Shown here piece by piece: positions 35,201 to 47,181 of a stretch of DNA of 64,000 nt. The stretch is from Antedon mediterranea (taxonomy: Eukaryota > Echinodermata > Crinoidea > Comatulida > Antedonidae): contig NC_092680.1 of assembly GCF_964355755.1 (NCBI RefSeq), positions 17,709,001 through 17,773,000 of the forward strand, read 5' to 3'. The position numbers and the translations under genes were made by a program. The notes below the pieces were generated by a model, which was given only the letters and a program-made list of their open reading frames with translations, was not told the origin of the DNA and searched no databases. The stretch's first letter is position 1. Every line of letters starts with the position of its first letter.

Positions 35201-38200
35201 TGAAACAAGATTACATTATAGAGTGAAAACACTTGCAATTGACTACTAAATCGATGTTTTTGCTGGTGAAATTTCTAATTACAGAATGCTTGTTCAATGG
35301 CTAGGACTGTGTCAAGTCAAAAATATAAAACCAAATACGGTAACCAATCCAATTTCTTGGGTGGAACTTTGCTTATTTCAAAGTGCAAGGACTAGCAGCT
35401 GTAGGCTTTGCGAGTGTCCACACGCCCACCACAATAACATCCAATCAAGTACACATTACAAGCGTTTTCACTGTAGTTGCACAATACTGTCTAATGATAA
35501 AAAGTACTAATCTCACCTCAACAATTAAAAAGTCCACATTATTTTCTTTGAACACCTTTGCTTGTTTTTCAAAGATCTCTTGCACCTTTTCCTTGCCGGC
35601 ACCACTCAGGTATGTAGGCGTCTGTGAAACTCCACCAGCCATTAGTCCATTTATCTCTTCAGCTACCTCACGGGCAATCTTGCAGCCAGCAGCATTGATT
35701 GAAGCTCCCTACAAAAACAAGTTGCTTTTTTTTCCAGATTCTTGAAACATGGTGCAAGATTGATCATGTTTTAAATATAGAAGATTTTTTACATTACTCA
35801 AGAAAATACCGTATTTGTTTGGCAGCAGAAACTGCGCTCATAAAAAAAATACCGTATTTTCCCCATAAAATTTGTGGATAAATTCGGTATTTACAAATTT
35901 ATACCGTATTTTTTTTTACCTGTTTCTGCTGCCAATAAAATATAGCGTTTTTTTTTCACCTGCGACATGAGGTCAACATCGTATTTTTATTTTCGGTCGC
36001 TGTCAGCTGTTTTACACAGGTGTATAGATATATTCGGCGAAAATGTGGAGCTAAGACATTCACAGTATTTACTATATAAATCTGTGTGGGGAGGGAGGGG
36101 AAGGTAAAATGTCTGGCCACTTAAAAGGTAATAAAAGAGACCACATTTATAAAGACATTTCTAAAGAAATAAAGCAGGAGTACGGAATAGACTTGTCTCC
36201 AAAGCAAGTAAACTCAAAGCTGAAGAGCCTGCGAAAGCAGTACAACATTGCAAAAGACAATAAACTTGGGGAGGGAACGAATTACTTGTCCCCATTACAA
36301 TATTTTCTGTGCTCTCACAACATCTATCACTAGGGCCGGGCTAGGCTATTGAAAGTGACTGAGGCGTAAAACTTCCTTTATTGCGACTTTTAATTATCAA
36401 CCAAATAAATGAATGGCAATTTGGATAAAAAGGATGAATTTTAACAGGACCACCCAAGAAGTATTGTTAGCAGAAACGGGGTACTAAAAAATATGGTATA
36501 AAAAATACCGTATTTTGAGCATAAACAGGCCCATACCGATTACTATATTGTGAATAAAGAAGTTATGCTACTAAATTTTACATTGCAAGCACTATTTGAC
36601 CACTTGAAAATGTAGCAGAAAAATTTATTTTCAGTCACAATTGACAGTGGGAAACCAACAATTAATAAATATCACCTTATTAAAAAAAAAATGTATAAAT
36701 ATAAAAAAAAAAGGTAAATGGAACTAGAATTTAATTCGTCACTTTGACGAATTATAGGTGATCATATTTATCGTTTTAATGAAATTAACATTTTTTAAAC
36801 ATGCACGTACGTTAACATACGATCGTAAAAAGTTGATGTACGCCATCCTATGACATGATGCATATACACTTATAGTGCTGAGTTGTACCTATTATGTACA
36901 GTATATACTGTATATCTATATATACAGTGTAGCATAGGTGAAATTACTGGACCCACATCATGTTCAAATTTTTCGGTATGATTGAATTATCAAAATAAAC
37001 TCGAAGATGACAATTTCGAAAGATAATGAATTGAGCAAATAAATATAAGGATTGGAAGAGAATTTGACACGTAGAAGCGCAATGCGCGCTCTTTGAAATT
37101 TGTATAACTTCGACTAAAGAAATTTAAAAACAACGTTTTAACTTCAACTGGCCATATGATAACATCACAACATCCGATAGGCTTAATTTTTATATTAATT
37201 CATATCTACATTTCATCAGCTTTCATAATAAGTTATAATCTTCAAGGTCACCTTTAATTCTGAAGAGCTATAATATATTCAAATGTAAGGTGTAGCTGAA
37301 ATTACACGACCTACGTTATTCAAGTTTTTACGCGTGATGATGTCATCAAAATAAAAATATTGACAACTCCTGAGAAAGATAATTAATTGAGCAAGCACAT
37401 ACTAAAACTTCTCCGAAAATCGAGCTAAAATAACGGAGATGCGCTCTATTGAATGTGAAAACCCATACAAAAAGATAACAATTACTAATTTTTAAATTGA
37501 AGTGGCCATTTGATGACGTCATACCATTTTGTACGTCTAATGTGTACATGAATATGTATCTAAAACCCAATGGCTTCCCGAATAACTTAAAAAAATTGGG
37601 GGTCACCTGCCATTCTGAAGAGTTATATTCATTTTAAAAAGGCCTTATTTTTCACCATTTTCATCACTTTGATGAAATTAATTTGCGCATTTTGATATTT
37701 TTAACCTGCTCGTATACCGTTATTTTAAGTCGGAACTGACTCAAATTTGGTGAATGTACTAAGGATGGTGAGTAGAATGCGATTTGTATAAAAAATTGCA
37801 ATTTTTACACTTTGTAAGTATCGCGCGCGCAAAATAATTTTTTTGCGCAGTAATTTTTTGAAACACGCAAATGGCCTAATTCATGCTCTAAATTGATTAA
37901 AACGTAATTTTGAGCTTTTTAAATTTTTAATGCGCGATTTCACGCGTATCACCCTACGTGCGCGCGCGTTTTTATTTGCTAATATTTTTACCCTTGACCT
38001 GAAGTTTACGTGTAGTGAATTTCATAAATATGTGATAATGAATTATGGATATATGATTGATAATGTGATTTCACAAAATGGCGTATACGTGACGTCACGG
38101 GTCAGTGATCACGCTGAAAAGCTTATTATGGCTAAGTTAAAGTATTTGAAAGACATTGTGAAATTTTTGTGATCATTGTTATTCAACTTTTTGAGATATT

Positions 38201-41200
38201 TGTTACACAAAAAGTGTACAGAAAGAAAAAAAAAAACTAGACATGAAACTCGTCACTTTGACGAGTTAGTTATCCGCACGACAAACGCCACGTGCACGTC
38301 ATACGTTGGAATATTGCACACGGATAAAGATTATGGCATTATGACCTGAACTGAAGAATATCATACGTTGTTAGTGCTGAATTCAGTCTATTTTGTGTCA
38401 TATAGTATATACAGTGCAAACGGTATACTCTGTATACATGTTACATACAGTGTAGAATAGGTGAAATTACGAGACCCCCCATTTATTCTTATTTTTAACA
38501 TGGCGACGGTATCAAAATGAAACACTAAGTTAGCAATTTCGGAAGGACATTATCTCAGCAACCACATATTAACGTGTGGAAGAAATTTGAATACGTAAAA
38601 TATAGATGCGCGCCCTTTTAAATGTGATGAACTATTACGCAAAATATGAAAATACGCCTTTTTTTATTCAACTGGCCATATGATGACGTCACAACATCCG
38701 ATTGGCAAAATGTTTACATGAATTCGTATCTACAATTCAATAGCTTCCAGAAAACGTTTTAATCATGATTATCACGTTTTATTCTGACGAGCTATAACAG
38801 ATTGAAATTTACTGTAAGGACAAAAATAAGTGACCCACGTTATTTACATTTTTAGACATGATGACGTCATAAATATTAAAATATTTTTAACTCATACGAA
38901 AGATAGTTGATTGACCTAGATAATATAAAAATCGGGGTAAAAATGGAAAACAGATAATTGGAGATGCGCTCTATTAAATGTCATGCGCTATGATGAAAGA
39001 TACAAAAATCCTATATTTTATATTCGCGTGGGCATACGGTGACGTCACAATGTCCGGTTAGCCATATTAATGCATGATTCAAAATTTACAACTCATCAAC
39101 TTTCAGAATATACAATAAAAATAACTTTCACCGTTTAGTTTAGGAACTATAACTGTTTAAAAAAGGGCATAATTTTGACAAATTTTGACGACTTTTTGAA
39201 CTTTTTCATCAAAAATGCACGTAAATTATCCAATTCGACGTGCCCGTATGACGTAATTTTAAGTCGAAATTGTTCAAAAGTTGGTAAAATTACTAGAAAA
39301 GGCTGGAAAAACATAAATCACGCGAAAAAAATGGTTTTCAACGCTACGTGCGCACCGCATGCGTAAAAAAATGCGCGTACGTGGGAATTTTTTACATGCT
39401 CAAAATGACATGAAACGCGTAGAAAGTTGATTAGAAATTGATTTTTCGCATTTTGAAATTTTAAACGCGCGTGCGCGCGTAACTTCCTGTGAAACATGCC
39501 ATTTTTTTTTCACATTCTGTTAGCGCAAGATATCAATTAAACTTTCGTTAAGTTTCAATTTAAATTGCTATATGGTTTTCAATCTATGTTAAAAATGCGA
39601 AATTCGTAAAAACGCGCGTAAGTCATGTTGCGCAACTCTGACGTCATTCAAAAATAGGAGGTGCACAACTTCACCTGAATGCCCTCATGCTGACAAAGTT
39701 ATAACATGTTATGTTTACACGTTTTTGAGATACGCGAGCCACAAAAATGAGGGAGAAAGAAAGAAAAAAAAAAAAAGTAACAGGACAGTTACAAGGAGTT
39801 ATCCGCTGAATGCGGATAACTAAAAATAATAACTAGACATGAAACTCGTCACTTTGACGAGTTAGTTATCCGCACGAGAAACGCCACGTGCACGTCATAC
39901 GTTGGAATATTGCACACATAAAAAGATTATGGCATTATGACCTGAACTGAAGAATATCATGTATTGTTAGTGCTGAATTCTGTCTATTTTGTGTCATATA
40001 GTATATACAGTATAATCTGTATACATATTACATACAGTGTAGAATAGGTGGAATTACGGGACCCACCGTTTATTCCAATTTTTAACATGGCGACGGTATT
40101 CAAATTAAACACTAAGATAGCAATTTCGGAAGGACATTATCTCACCAACAACATATTAACGTGTAGAAGAAATTTGAATACGTAGAATATGGATGCGTGC
40201 TCGTTTAAATGTGATGAACTATGACGCAAAATATGAAAATACGACTTTTTTTATTCAACTGGCCATATAATGACTTCACAACATCCGATTGGCAAAATGT
40301 TCACATTAATTCGTATCTACAGTCCAATAGCTTCCAGAAAACGTTTTAATCATAATTATCACTTTTTGTTCTTACAAGCTATAACAGATTAAAATTTACT
40401 GTAAGAATGAAATTAATGACCCTGTTAATTATAATTTTTAGGCATGATGACGTCATAAAAATTAAAATATTTTTAACTCATGCGTAAGATAGGTGATTGA
40501 CCTAGACAATATTAAAATCTCGGAGAAAACGGAATACAGATAGGTGTGATGCGCTCCATTGAATATGATGAGCAATAACAAAAGAGAAAAAAATCCTATA
40601 TTTTACATTCGTGTGGCCATACGATGATGTCACAATGTCCGGTTAGCCATATTGATTCATGATCCGATATCTACAACTCATCAACTTCCAGAATATGTAA
40701 TTAAAAAAAAGTTCACCTCGTTGTTTAGAATCTATGACTGTTTAAAAAAAGGCATAATTTTGACGAATTTTGACAAATTTTTTAACTTTTTCATCAAAAA
40801 CGCACGTAAATTATCCAATTCAACGTGCCCGTATGACGTAATTTTAAGTCGAAATTGTTTAAAAGTTGGTAAAATTACTAGAAAAGGCTGAAAAAACATA
40901 AATCACGCCAAAAAAATTGTTTTCAACACTACGTTCGCACCATGCGCGTAAAAAAATGCGCGCGCGTGGGAATTTTTTACATGCTCAAAATGACATGAAA
41001 TGCGTAGAAAGTTGATTAGAAATTGATTTTTCGCATTTTGAAATTTTAAACGCGCGTGCACGCGTAACTTCGTGTGAAACATGCCATTTTTTCCCCATAG
41101 TCAGTTAGCGCAAGATATAACTTAAACTTTTGTTAAGTTTCATAATAAATTGTTATATGGTTTTCGATCTATGTTAAATACGCGAAATTCATAAAAACGC

Positions 41201-43897
41201 GCGTAAGTCATGTTGCGCAACTCTGAGGTCATTCAAAATAGGAGGTGCACAATTTCACGTAAATGCCCACATGTTGACAAAGTTATGAAATGTTATGTTT
41301 ACACGTTTTTGAGTTACGCGAGACACAAAAATGACAGAAAGAAAGAAGAATACAGAAAAAAAAAAAGATGATGAAACAGGACAGTTACAAGGAGTTATCC
41401 GCTGAATGCGGATAACTAATAAAGATTTAATACAATAACAATAGGTGATCATTTTATTCTAAATGATCACCTAATTATTAACACAATTAAATTATTAAAA
41501 AGTAAAGCAATACGAGCAATAAATCCATTATTCCCTACAATGAATTAAATATCTGGACATATTTGAAAAGCCTGGTCAAGCCATAGAGGGTGCAACATGC
41601 CTAAAAGAACAGATACAGATACCTTTGGAATATTTTTTTGTATTATCAAGATCAATCTGGGGAAAAGGCAACTTTTCAGTGGGAGCCTACAGTATCAACT
41701 ATTGCATTGGGTTTTATTTATTTAGGATAAACCATGAAAAGGTGCTGAAAGCAGTATTTACAAAAATATATGTGCTGTACATTAAAAACGCATCAATACA
41801 AAGCAATAAAATAGATCGCAGAAAATCTATATTCAAAATTACCATTATTTAAATTCACTTGATACTAGCGGCGTAACCTATTACACAACATTTTAAAAAA
41901 AGGCATCATAAATTCACGTTTTATAAAGTAAACAACTATCTTATCAGTAGGCCTAAACAATTGATTTAATTTTTCAACTATTTTATTATTTTCAACTATT
42001 TTATTATTTATAGGTGACTTTCTTTTGCGACCTTTAATTGCACCCCTACAAAAATAACGTAGGTAGGCCTACTAACTAGCGCAAGTACATACTGTGTAAT
42101 TTTCTTGGGCTTTGTTGCCTCTATTTGCAAGCTTGTCATCACTAGCGTAGAATGTAAATGCTTGCATGACGTCAGCGCCGTTTCGGCCAAACTCTCGTGC
42201 AAGTTGACGTACTAAAAACAAAATTGTAACCATATATAATAAAATTTGTGGATCACTCTTCAAGGAGAATCGGATATGAATACAGTAATAACAATTTACA
42301 GGGAAAAATTTCATTTTAAAATTTTGTTTAGCAATTATTGTTAAACTGATTTTTAGGCGAGAAACATAGTTTTGTATTGTCTTTTTTGCTACACAATTTT
42401 AGAAATGTGTAGCAAAGGTTGTTTTGTATAGCTTTTTGCTATGCTACACTGGCGAAATTATTCCCCGATTTAGAATAAAAAATAGAAACATAGTACGATA
42501 GGTATATTGTAAAACAGGTTTTATGGGATGCTTGTGAAGTTTAAATGTTTACTGTAAAGCTCCGCCTACACTACCAAACTTTATGTCACAAAAAAAATGT
42601 CAAATCACTACCATATTTGGGCACATCACTAGTTTTATTGTTTAGACAGAGCTTTTATTCAATCAATCAATAATATTGAGCGTTACCAGCTTCTGGATGT
42701 TCTACGCATGCTTCTGGTGTCCAGGGTCCAGCTTTTACATAACCACGTTTCTCCAACGCAAACACATACCCACCATCACCAATAACTACTTCTCCGGAAT
42801 TTAAACGATCAAGAAATGATTTCTTTTCCTGAAAAAAAAAATAATTTAAATGCAATTCATCTGTATACAGCCTATTATAGGAGTTTACCATTAAATAAGG
42901 GCAAAAAACATACCTTAAAAGCTAAACTTATTGCTCTCAACAGATGACTAAAAAATTTAATTATTGGGAACGTATGGATTTAATGGTAAGCATTGAATCA
43001 AATCCTAATTATCGTATGGTATGTGTATTGTCAAAAAAAAATTACTAGTCTATTATATTATTACTAATAGTGTACATAATTTACTAGCCTACAGTACAGT
43101 AGTATGTAAATTAAATCTTTTTTCTTTAAATTTATGTTAATGAATTCAATTGAAATAAACTTCCCAGATCAGGCCACCAGCAGTTAGTACTAGTAGGCTT
43201 AATTTATGTAGTTGGAAATGTATAGAAATAAAATGTTTAAAGTATTTTATGTACAGTAGTAGTACTGATATCATTCTTGCTGCGCTTGATTTTTAAGAGA
43301 TCATCTGATCTTGGGTAGGGGTCAGAACAACTGGATCAGACCAGTTGTAGCTAGTAGTGATCCAGGTCAGCGAAAATATGCGATAACGTCTTTTTTTAAA
43401 TATTAATATATATATATATTTCACAAAACTCTCTCCAGCTGAATACCCTTCTAGAGCTTACCCAATTTAAAAACAGTCACCCGCGCTGTGCGGCGATGAT
43501 GGCGACGTGAATGATCGTCACGTTTTAGGTGCGAAACTGTAGTTAATTAGCGCCCACGTTTTATTAACGCCTAGGCCAACGACTAGGCCTGTGTGTGCAG
43601 CACTGCACTACGTATTTACAACTTTCCCCAGCCTACTCAGGCCTAGCTCAATAGGTGTAACTCAACTGTAGTAGGCCTAGGCCTAGTAGTAGTAAACAAC
43701 AACAAGGCTACTTGACCTTCAGACACACCACCAATCATCGGCGGCCAGCGCCCACAAAAGGGAGGAGCACACACATCATAACAAAAACATTGGTTTATGT
43801 AAATAAATACCTAGCCAGCTTAATAGGTTATGGTGGTAGAGGAATAACAAACACAAAATTAACTTACCGCTCTGTATCTTGTTTGTAGGTCTGCCAT
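32247..43897 (-). CDS. BHMT: Betaine-homocysteine S-methyltransferase
   Basis: Zinc enzyme that moves a methyl group from betaine to homocysteine, making methionine and dimethylglycine. Eight coding exons on the minus strand: 43868-43897, 42687-42828, 42093-42211, 35517-35708, 34566-34713, 33071-33253, 32634-32862 and 32247-32424. Phases agree and give 406 residues, the same as the human enzyme. Key motifs: [62 protein letters not shown] with zinc ligand C219, and GGCCG with ligands C301 and C302; the C-terminal part has KHGLWGAG and KPWVRAR. The start is [10 protein letters not shown] in a 30-base first exon with a GTAAGT donor. Intron 3 is 6.4 kb and loaded with mobile elements; introns 2 and 6 carry MITE-A copies. 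BHMT rather than BHMT2 by length and motif pattern. Confidence 0.95.
32887..33003 (+). mobile_element. MITE-A copy 6, decayed, in BHMT intron 6
   Basis: Left arm eroded (AACTAGTTTGACAAAAAGTG); centre AAATATGGTAGTGATATGAG and right arm CATAAAGCTTGATAGTATAG, ending in TAGAGCTTAAG, remain. Confidence 0.75.
33290..34560 (-). other. BHMT intron 5, nothing recognised
   Basis: AT-rich intron sequence without a recognisable repeat or gene. The other long intron stretches, 34714-35516 and 42840-43860, likewise show nothing definite. Confidence 0.4.
35800..36545 (+). mobile_element. Transposon relic with a Myb/SANT (MADF-like) ORF in BHMT intron 3
   Basis: The ORF 36109-36333 (74 residues) starts at an ATG and reads [20 protein letters not shown] with [20 protein letters not shown], the spacing of the first and second helices of a Myb/SANT or MADF DNA-binding domain; the third part is cut short. 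It is flanked by inverted sequence: ACCTGTTTCTGCTGCC near 35919-35934 against GTTAGCAGAAACGGGGTACT near 36469-36488, each next to ATACCGTATTTT-type words that also occur at 35806 and 35850. PIF/Harbinger elements encode a Myb-like protein, so such an origin is possible, but no transposase is present and the superfamily is not proved. Confidence 0.55.
36722..38234 (+). mobile_element. Helentron-like unit B, outer and oldest of three
   Basis: Starts AACTAGAATTTAATTCGTCA with a perfect 9 bp hairpin (arms AATTCGTCA and TGACGAATT, loop CTT), then ATAGGTGATCAT. It contains two diverged ~360 bp subrepeats (each with GAAATTAC..GACC, GATGACGTCAT and CAACTGGCCATATGATAAC-type blocks), starting near 36925 and 37290. 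It breaks off in an A-rich run at 38223-38234, where units A1 and A2 follow. Its matching 3' hairpin appears to lie at 41442-41473. No Rep/helicase is visible. Confidence 0.55.
38235..39830 (+). mobile_element. Helentron-like unit A1
   Basis: A 1596 bp unit, repeated next door. The start AACTAGACATGAAACTCGTC has a perfect hairpin (arms AACTCGTCA and TGACGAGTT, loop CTT) followed by AGTTATCCGCA. The end carries a second perfect hairpin (arms GTTATCCGC and GCGGATAAC, loop TGAAT) and then TAA. The interior has two ~360 bp subrepeats and many CG-rich words (GCGCGCGT, GATGACGTCAC). ORFs inside, such as 39175-39366, recur in the sister unit without being recognisable proteins. Confidence 0.7.
39831..41419 (+). 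mobile_element. Helentron-like unit A2, tandem to A1
   Basis: Same start, both hairpins and the same order of internal blocks as A1, with scattered substitutions and small indels. It follows A1 after a short A/T linker. It ends GGAGTTATCCGCTGAATGCG GATAACTAA at 41391-41419. Confidence 0.7.
41442..41473. repeat. Perfect 13 bp hairpin closing the array
   Basis: TAGGTGATCATTT (41442-41454) and AAATGATCACCTA (41461-41473) around a 6-base loop. Its left arm repeats the subterminal motif of unit B (ATAGGTGATCAT at 36754-36765). This is read as the 3' end of unit B displaced by the insertion of A1 and A2. Confidence 0.7.
42555..42656 (+). mobile_element. MITE-A copy 7, internally deleted, in BHMT intron 2
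   Basis: TAAAGCTCCGCCTACACTAC at the left and TTTAGACAGAGCTTTTA at the right; CCATATTTGGGCACATCACT remains in the middle. Confidence 0.75.
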
Positions 43898-44714
43898 CGC
43901 AAAAAAAATATGTTAGTGTATTTCGAGCCAAGGTAATTTTATTCTGCCTTTCGACGCTGCACGTTGTGTGTGTGTACTGCTGCTGACCAACCAACCAGTT
44001 TATGCTAGTAGTAAATCGGTGCCTTTTATATTTCACACACGCTTCACGGATTCTTCACCGGGTAATTCAAGATGTAATAATTAATAACACAAACTCCTTT
44101 TTATTTAAGTGTCTTCGTTTAGTCTTTATATCTATCTTTCTTTCTGTTATCATGTATTTATGCATTTCTTTTTTTTACATGAATAAAAAATATTTTGTCA
44201 ACAATTATGAAACACATTGTTTAATAGTAGTGCTATCCCTGTCTAGTTTATTCAAATTATTCCGTTTTATATTGAACTGCCTAGAACTGGTTTAAATTGA
44301 GACACGTGGTCGATTGAAAACAATAACATGTGGTACGATCTTTGGGTGTAGAGTGTGGATGGCATTTTTGTTTGTACTGTAATTTAATTTACATATTTTT
44401 CCCACCATTTTTTTGAGAACTGGAATTTATGCTTTTTCAGTACATCATCTGTTCTGGTTTGAGGTACACACTGATTTATTCCATAAACCTACCTGTGTAA
44501 GAATGCCATTTATTAATATTATTTATAGTTAAGTATATATTAAATTAAAATTTATTCAATGTTGTTAGGAGGGCCCGGGCCATCGTCAAAGCATGGTCCA
44601 TAGTCAGAGTGTGAGAGGGTGGGCGGGTCGGGCGTGTGAACAACCAACATTTTTGGAAAAGAACCCACTTTAACTTTCAAGTGTCCCGGTTATGTGTAGG
44701 CCTATTTTCCCTCC
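43898..44714 (-). promoter_or_regulatory. BHMT upstream region
   Basis: The 5' UTR and promoter of BHMT should start here. No TATA box or other core element can be assigned with confidence. The ORF at 44002-44295 is AT-rich and has no recognisable domain, so it is not called. Confidence 0.3.
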
Positions 44715-44814
44715 ACTAGGCGAATTTGTTCGCGCGCGAATCGAAAACGTCAGCTTATACGCATGCGTATAGAAATGGATTAGCTTTCGATTCGCGCGAA
44801 CAAATTCGCCTAGT
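44715..44814. mobile_element. 100 bp foldback element
   Basis: ACTAGGCGAATTTGTTCGCG at the left and its inverse CGCGAACAAATTCGCCTAGT at the right; arms extend through CGAATCGAAA to ~31 bases with a 2-base indel. The centre has the palindrome ATACGCATGCGTAT. No coding capacity. Confidence 0.8.
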
Positions 44815-45164
44815 TTAGAAAATTGTCTTCGAATGTTTAAACAGACAGGCGCATATGGAATGGAGGCTAAAATTTTATTTTCAAGAAAATTTTTCCGACG
44901 CATAATACCGTAGCCTAATATTAAATAACTCAATTTTCCTAAATACATTAATTGAATAATTAAGTCAAAGACTAACGCCGGTGGAAAGGTAGACTAACCA
45001 ATCAAACATATCAACATAAACCATACAAACAATTATAGGCCAAGTCTGTAGTTTTGTCTTTTTAAAGTTCATCATCGGCGTTTAGGTTCTGTAAAATAAA
45101 CACCATGCCAAAATATTTATCGTTTTACAAGTATTAAGTCGAAAAATGCAGTCAATACGTAGAA

Positions 45165-45622
45165 ATTTAAACTTAAACACCGCTATGCCCGTACAGACGT
45201 ACTAAAACACTCCTCTATAAATGAGTTTCCACGTTTATGGTCAAATCTACCAAATGAAATTAAGGACTCTGTAGTAATAACTAATATATTTGCTACGGGA
45301 TTTGCTATGAAATTGAAAGAACATTATAAATATTAAATTCCTTGGGTACTGGAATTTGACTAAATAAGGATAATTTGCTACTGTAGTAATAGGCTACACT
45401 TTCACTTAATTAGAATTTCTTTATAATAAATAGGATCGTTAATGTGTATTTTATCTATCTTTATGTACTGGATGTAGGATGGCTAAGCAAGCCTGTGAGC
45501 TACAGCGATTTTAATTGCTTTTTGCTTATCCTTGCCTCCTTAGATTTCCACCTGTCTTGTTTTTGTTACCTTGTTTTAAATGTATTTCGATGTTAAAGGC
45601 TAAATAAAGAATGAATGAATGA
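45165..45622 (+). mobile_element. LINE 3' end, truncated
   Basis: Reading 45172-45336 gives the C-terminal end of a LINE ORF2: LKHRYARTDVLKHSSINEFP, RLWSNLPNEIKDS and MKLKEHYKY, then stop. The 3' UTR follows, ending with AATAAAGAATGAATGAATGA, a microsatellite tail typical of such elements. The 5' part is lost. Confidence 0.8.
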
Positions 45623-45815
45623 AATTGTTGTGCTTACTTTTTTTTTCAATTTCACCCAAACGGCCAAAATTCTTGAGCTGGGTGACGATACAGACCATGG
45701 GTACCTCCCTGGTACAGACCTTATAGAAATCGTGAAAAGTAGCTTTTACAAAAAAGTGTCTCTTAAAAAATACGCTTAAATTACCCACTCTTTATCACAT
45801 AATTAAGAACCATTG

Positions 45816-45839
45816 TGCAGGGAGTTGTTACTCCCTGCA
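45816..45839. repeat. 10 bp perfect hairpin
   Basis: TGCAGGGAGT and ACTCCCTGCA around a TGTT loop. Its core GGAGT..ACTCC is shared with the hairpin at 50279-50299. Could be a small mobile hairpin or chance. Confidence 0.5.
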
Positions 45840-47015
45840 TTTTGTAAGAAAATAATTACAAAAACATCGACAAGTGTGGAATTCCACTGTGTTAACGCCC
45901 TCTAGACAAAAAAAACCTCTCACAATGAATATGAGTCACTATTGAATGGTGGATAATAAAAGTGAGAAAGCACATGAATGGTTTCGTTAGATGCATTCAT
46001 TCAGCAGTCAAGTTAGTAGCCGGTTGTAGGGGTTGTAGCAGCATTTAGCATTACCCGGGATAGAATCTATTCAATTTTGAAGGATAATCATTTAATATAA
46101 GCTCTATCGGTTTGTTGATTTTGGATTAGTTTTGCGCAACACAATTACGCAAGGTAAGTAGTTTTAACTATATATATTTATATTTATATTATATTATATA
46201 ATATAAGAATATCACTTTTAATTCTATAACACACATGAATGTTTTATTGAAACTGCTATCGGAAGCTATTTATTACGAATTATTTTATATGTGACATTGA
46301 AAAGTGTTATAAATACACGATATTAGCGATTTTAATATAAAGATCAAGGGCATGATATTTATGGCGCACGTAAGATGATAAAATAAATATCGCCCCAGTT
46401 AAATAAGGACTATTATTAGGCCTACGTCCTGAGTAGTAATATGGCGTGTATATCACGGAGGGTGAAAGAAAGACATAAAAGAACACGGTCCATTTTACAA
46501 TCCAATTTACACACAGACAGTAATTTCACCTTATTATCTACCGTACTGGAGCCATTCATAAACACTGGGGCAGATCATGGGATATGCATTTTTAGAGGGT
46601 GAGGAACACATTTCCTCCTTCACTTTGACGTCAAATCCTAAATTCATTCTGTTAGTAACCCAGTTTTAGGGGTTTTTCCCGGTGTCAGATCGGTGCCCTT
46701 TGTCGTAAATAAGCTTAGTTTTAATTGTTTTATCATAAATTTGTGGTAATATAATTGGATGTACTATGGTAATCAAGCATTGATATTAATATCCCGCGCT
46801 GTTATTATTATTTCTGTAAGCAGATGTCCAAGACTATTACAGTCTTCTCCAGCCAATTTGCCGTTTCACGTCTTTGCAATTGTCAGTTTATCATCGACAA
46901 TTAATTCTAATTTCCGACGACTCGGTATCGTAAACTATATTATTCCAATTTCCATTAACATTGTCAAAGGAATGAGAGAGACTCAAGTTTTTATCGATAA
47001 ACATGTAGGCCTAAA
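45840..47015. other. Intergenic DNA, no gene seen
   Basis: AT-rich. No ORF with a recognisable domain; the ORF at 46759-47088 runs into a MITE and is rejected. Confidence 0.35.
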
Positions 47016-47181
47016 GGCCAATTTACACAGACGAGCGGTAACGGTGAGCGAAAAACCGCGTAGTTGGTCCCACGTAGAATCTCCTTGAGCGGAAACCGTC
47101 CGCGTTTCCGCTCCGCGTTGTGTGTATGAATAACATAGACTCATATCTTATACCGTTACCGCTCGTCTGTGTAAATTGGCC
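47016..47181. mobile_element. MITE with perfect 30 bp inverted ends
   Basis: The left end GGCCAATTTACACAGACGAG then CGGTAACGGT, and an exact inverse at the right. The interior has a second, inner inverted pair (GAGCGGAAAC, GTTTCCGCTC). Flanks read CTAAA and CCTAG. GGCC-type ends suggest PIF/Harbinger, but this is not certain. Confidence 0.85.

Noticed and set aside
39175-40891. Similar ORFs at 39175-39366 and 40652-40891
   Set aside because: The similarity is explained by the tandem A1/A2 units; no recognised domain, and the frame ends at different points.
44002-44295. 97-codon ORF upstream of BHMT
   Set aside because: AT-driven, hydrophobic by composition, no domain, no splice or context support.
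46759-47088. 109-codon ORF
   Set aside because: Its 3' third runs into the MITE at 47016 and no part resembles a known protein.
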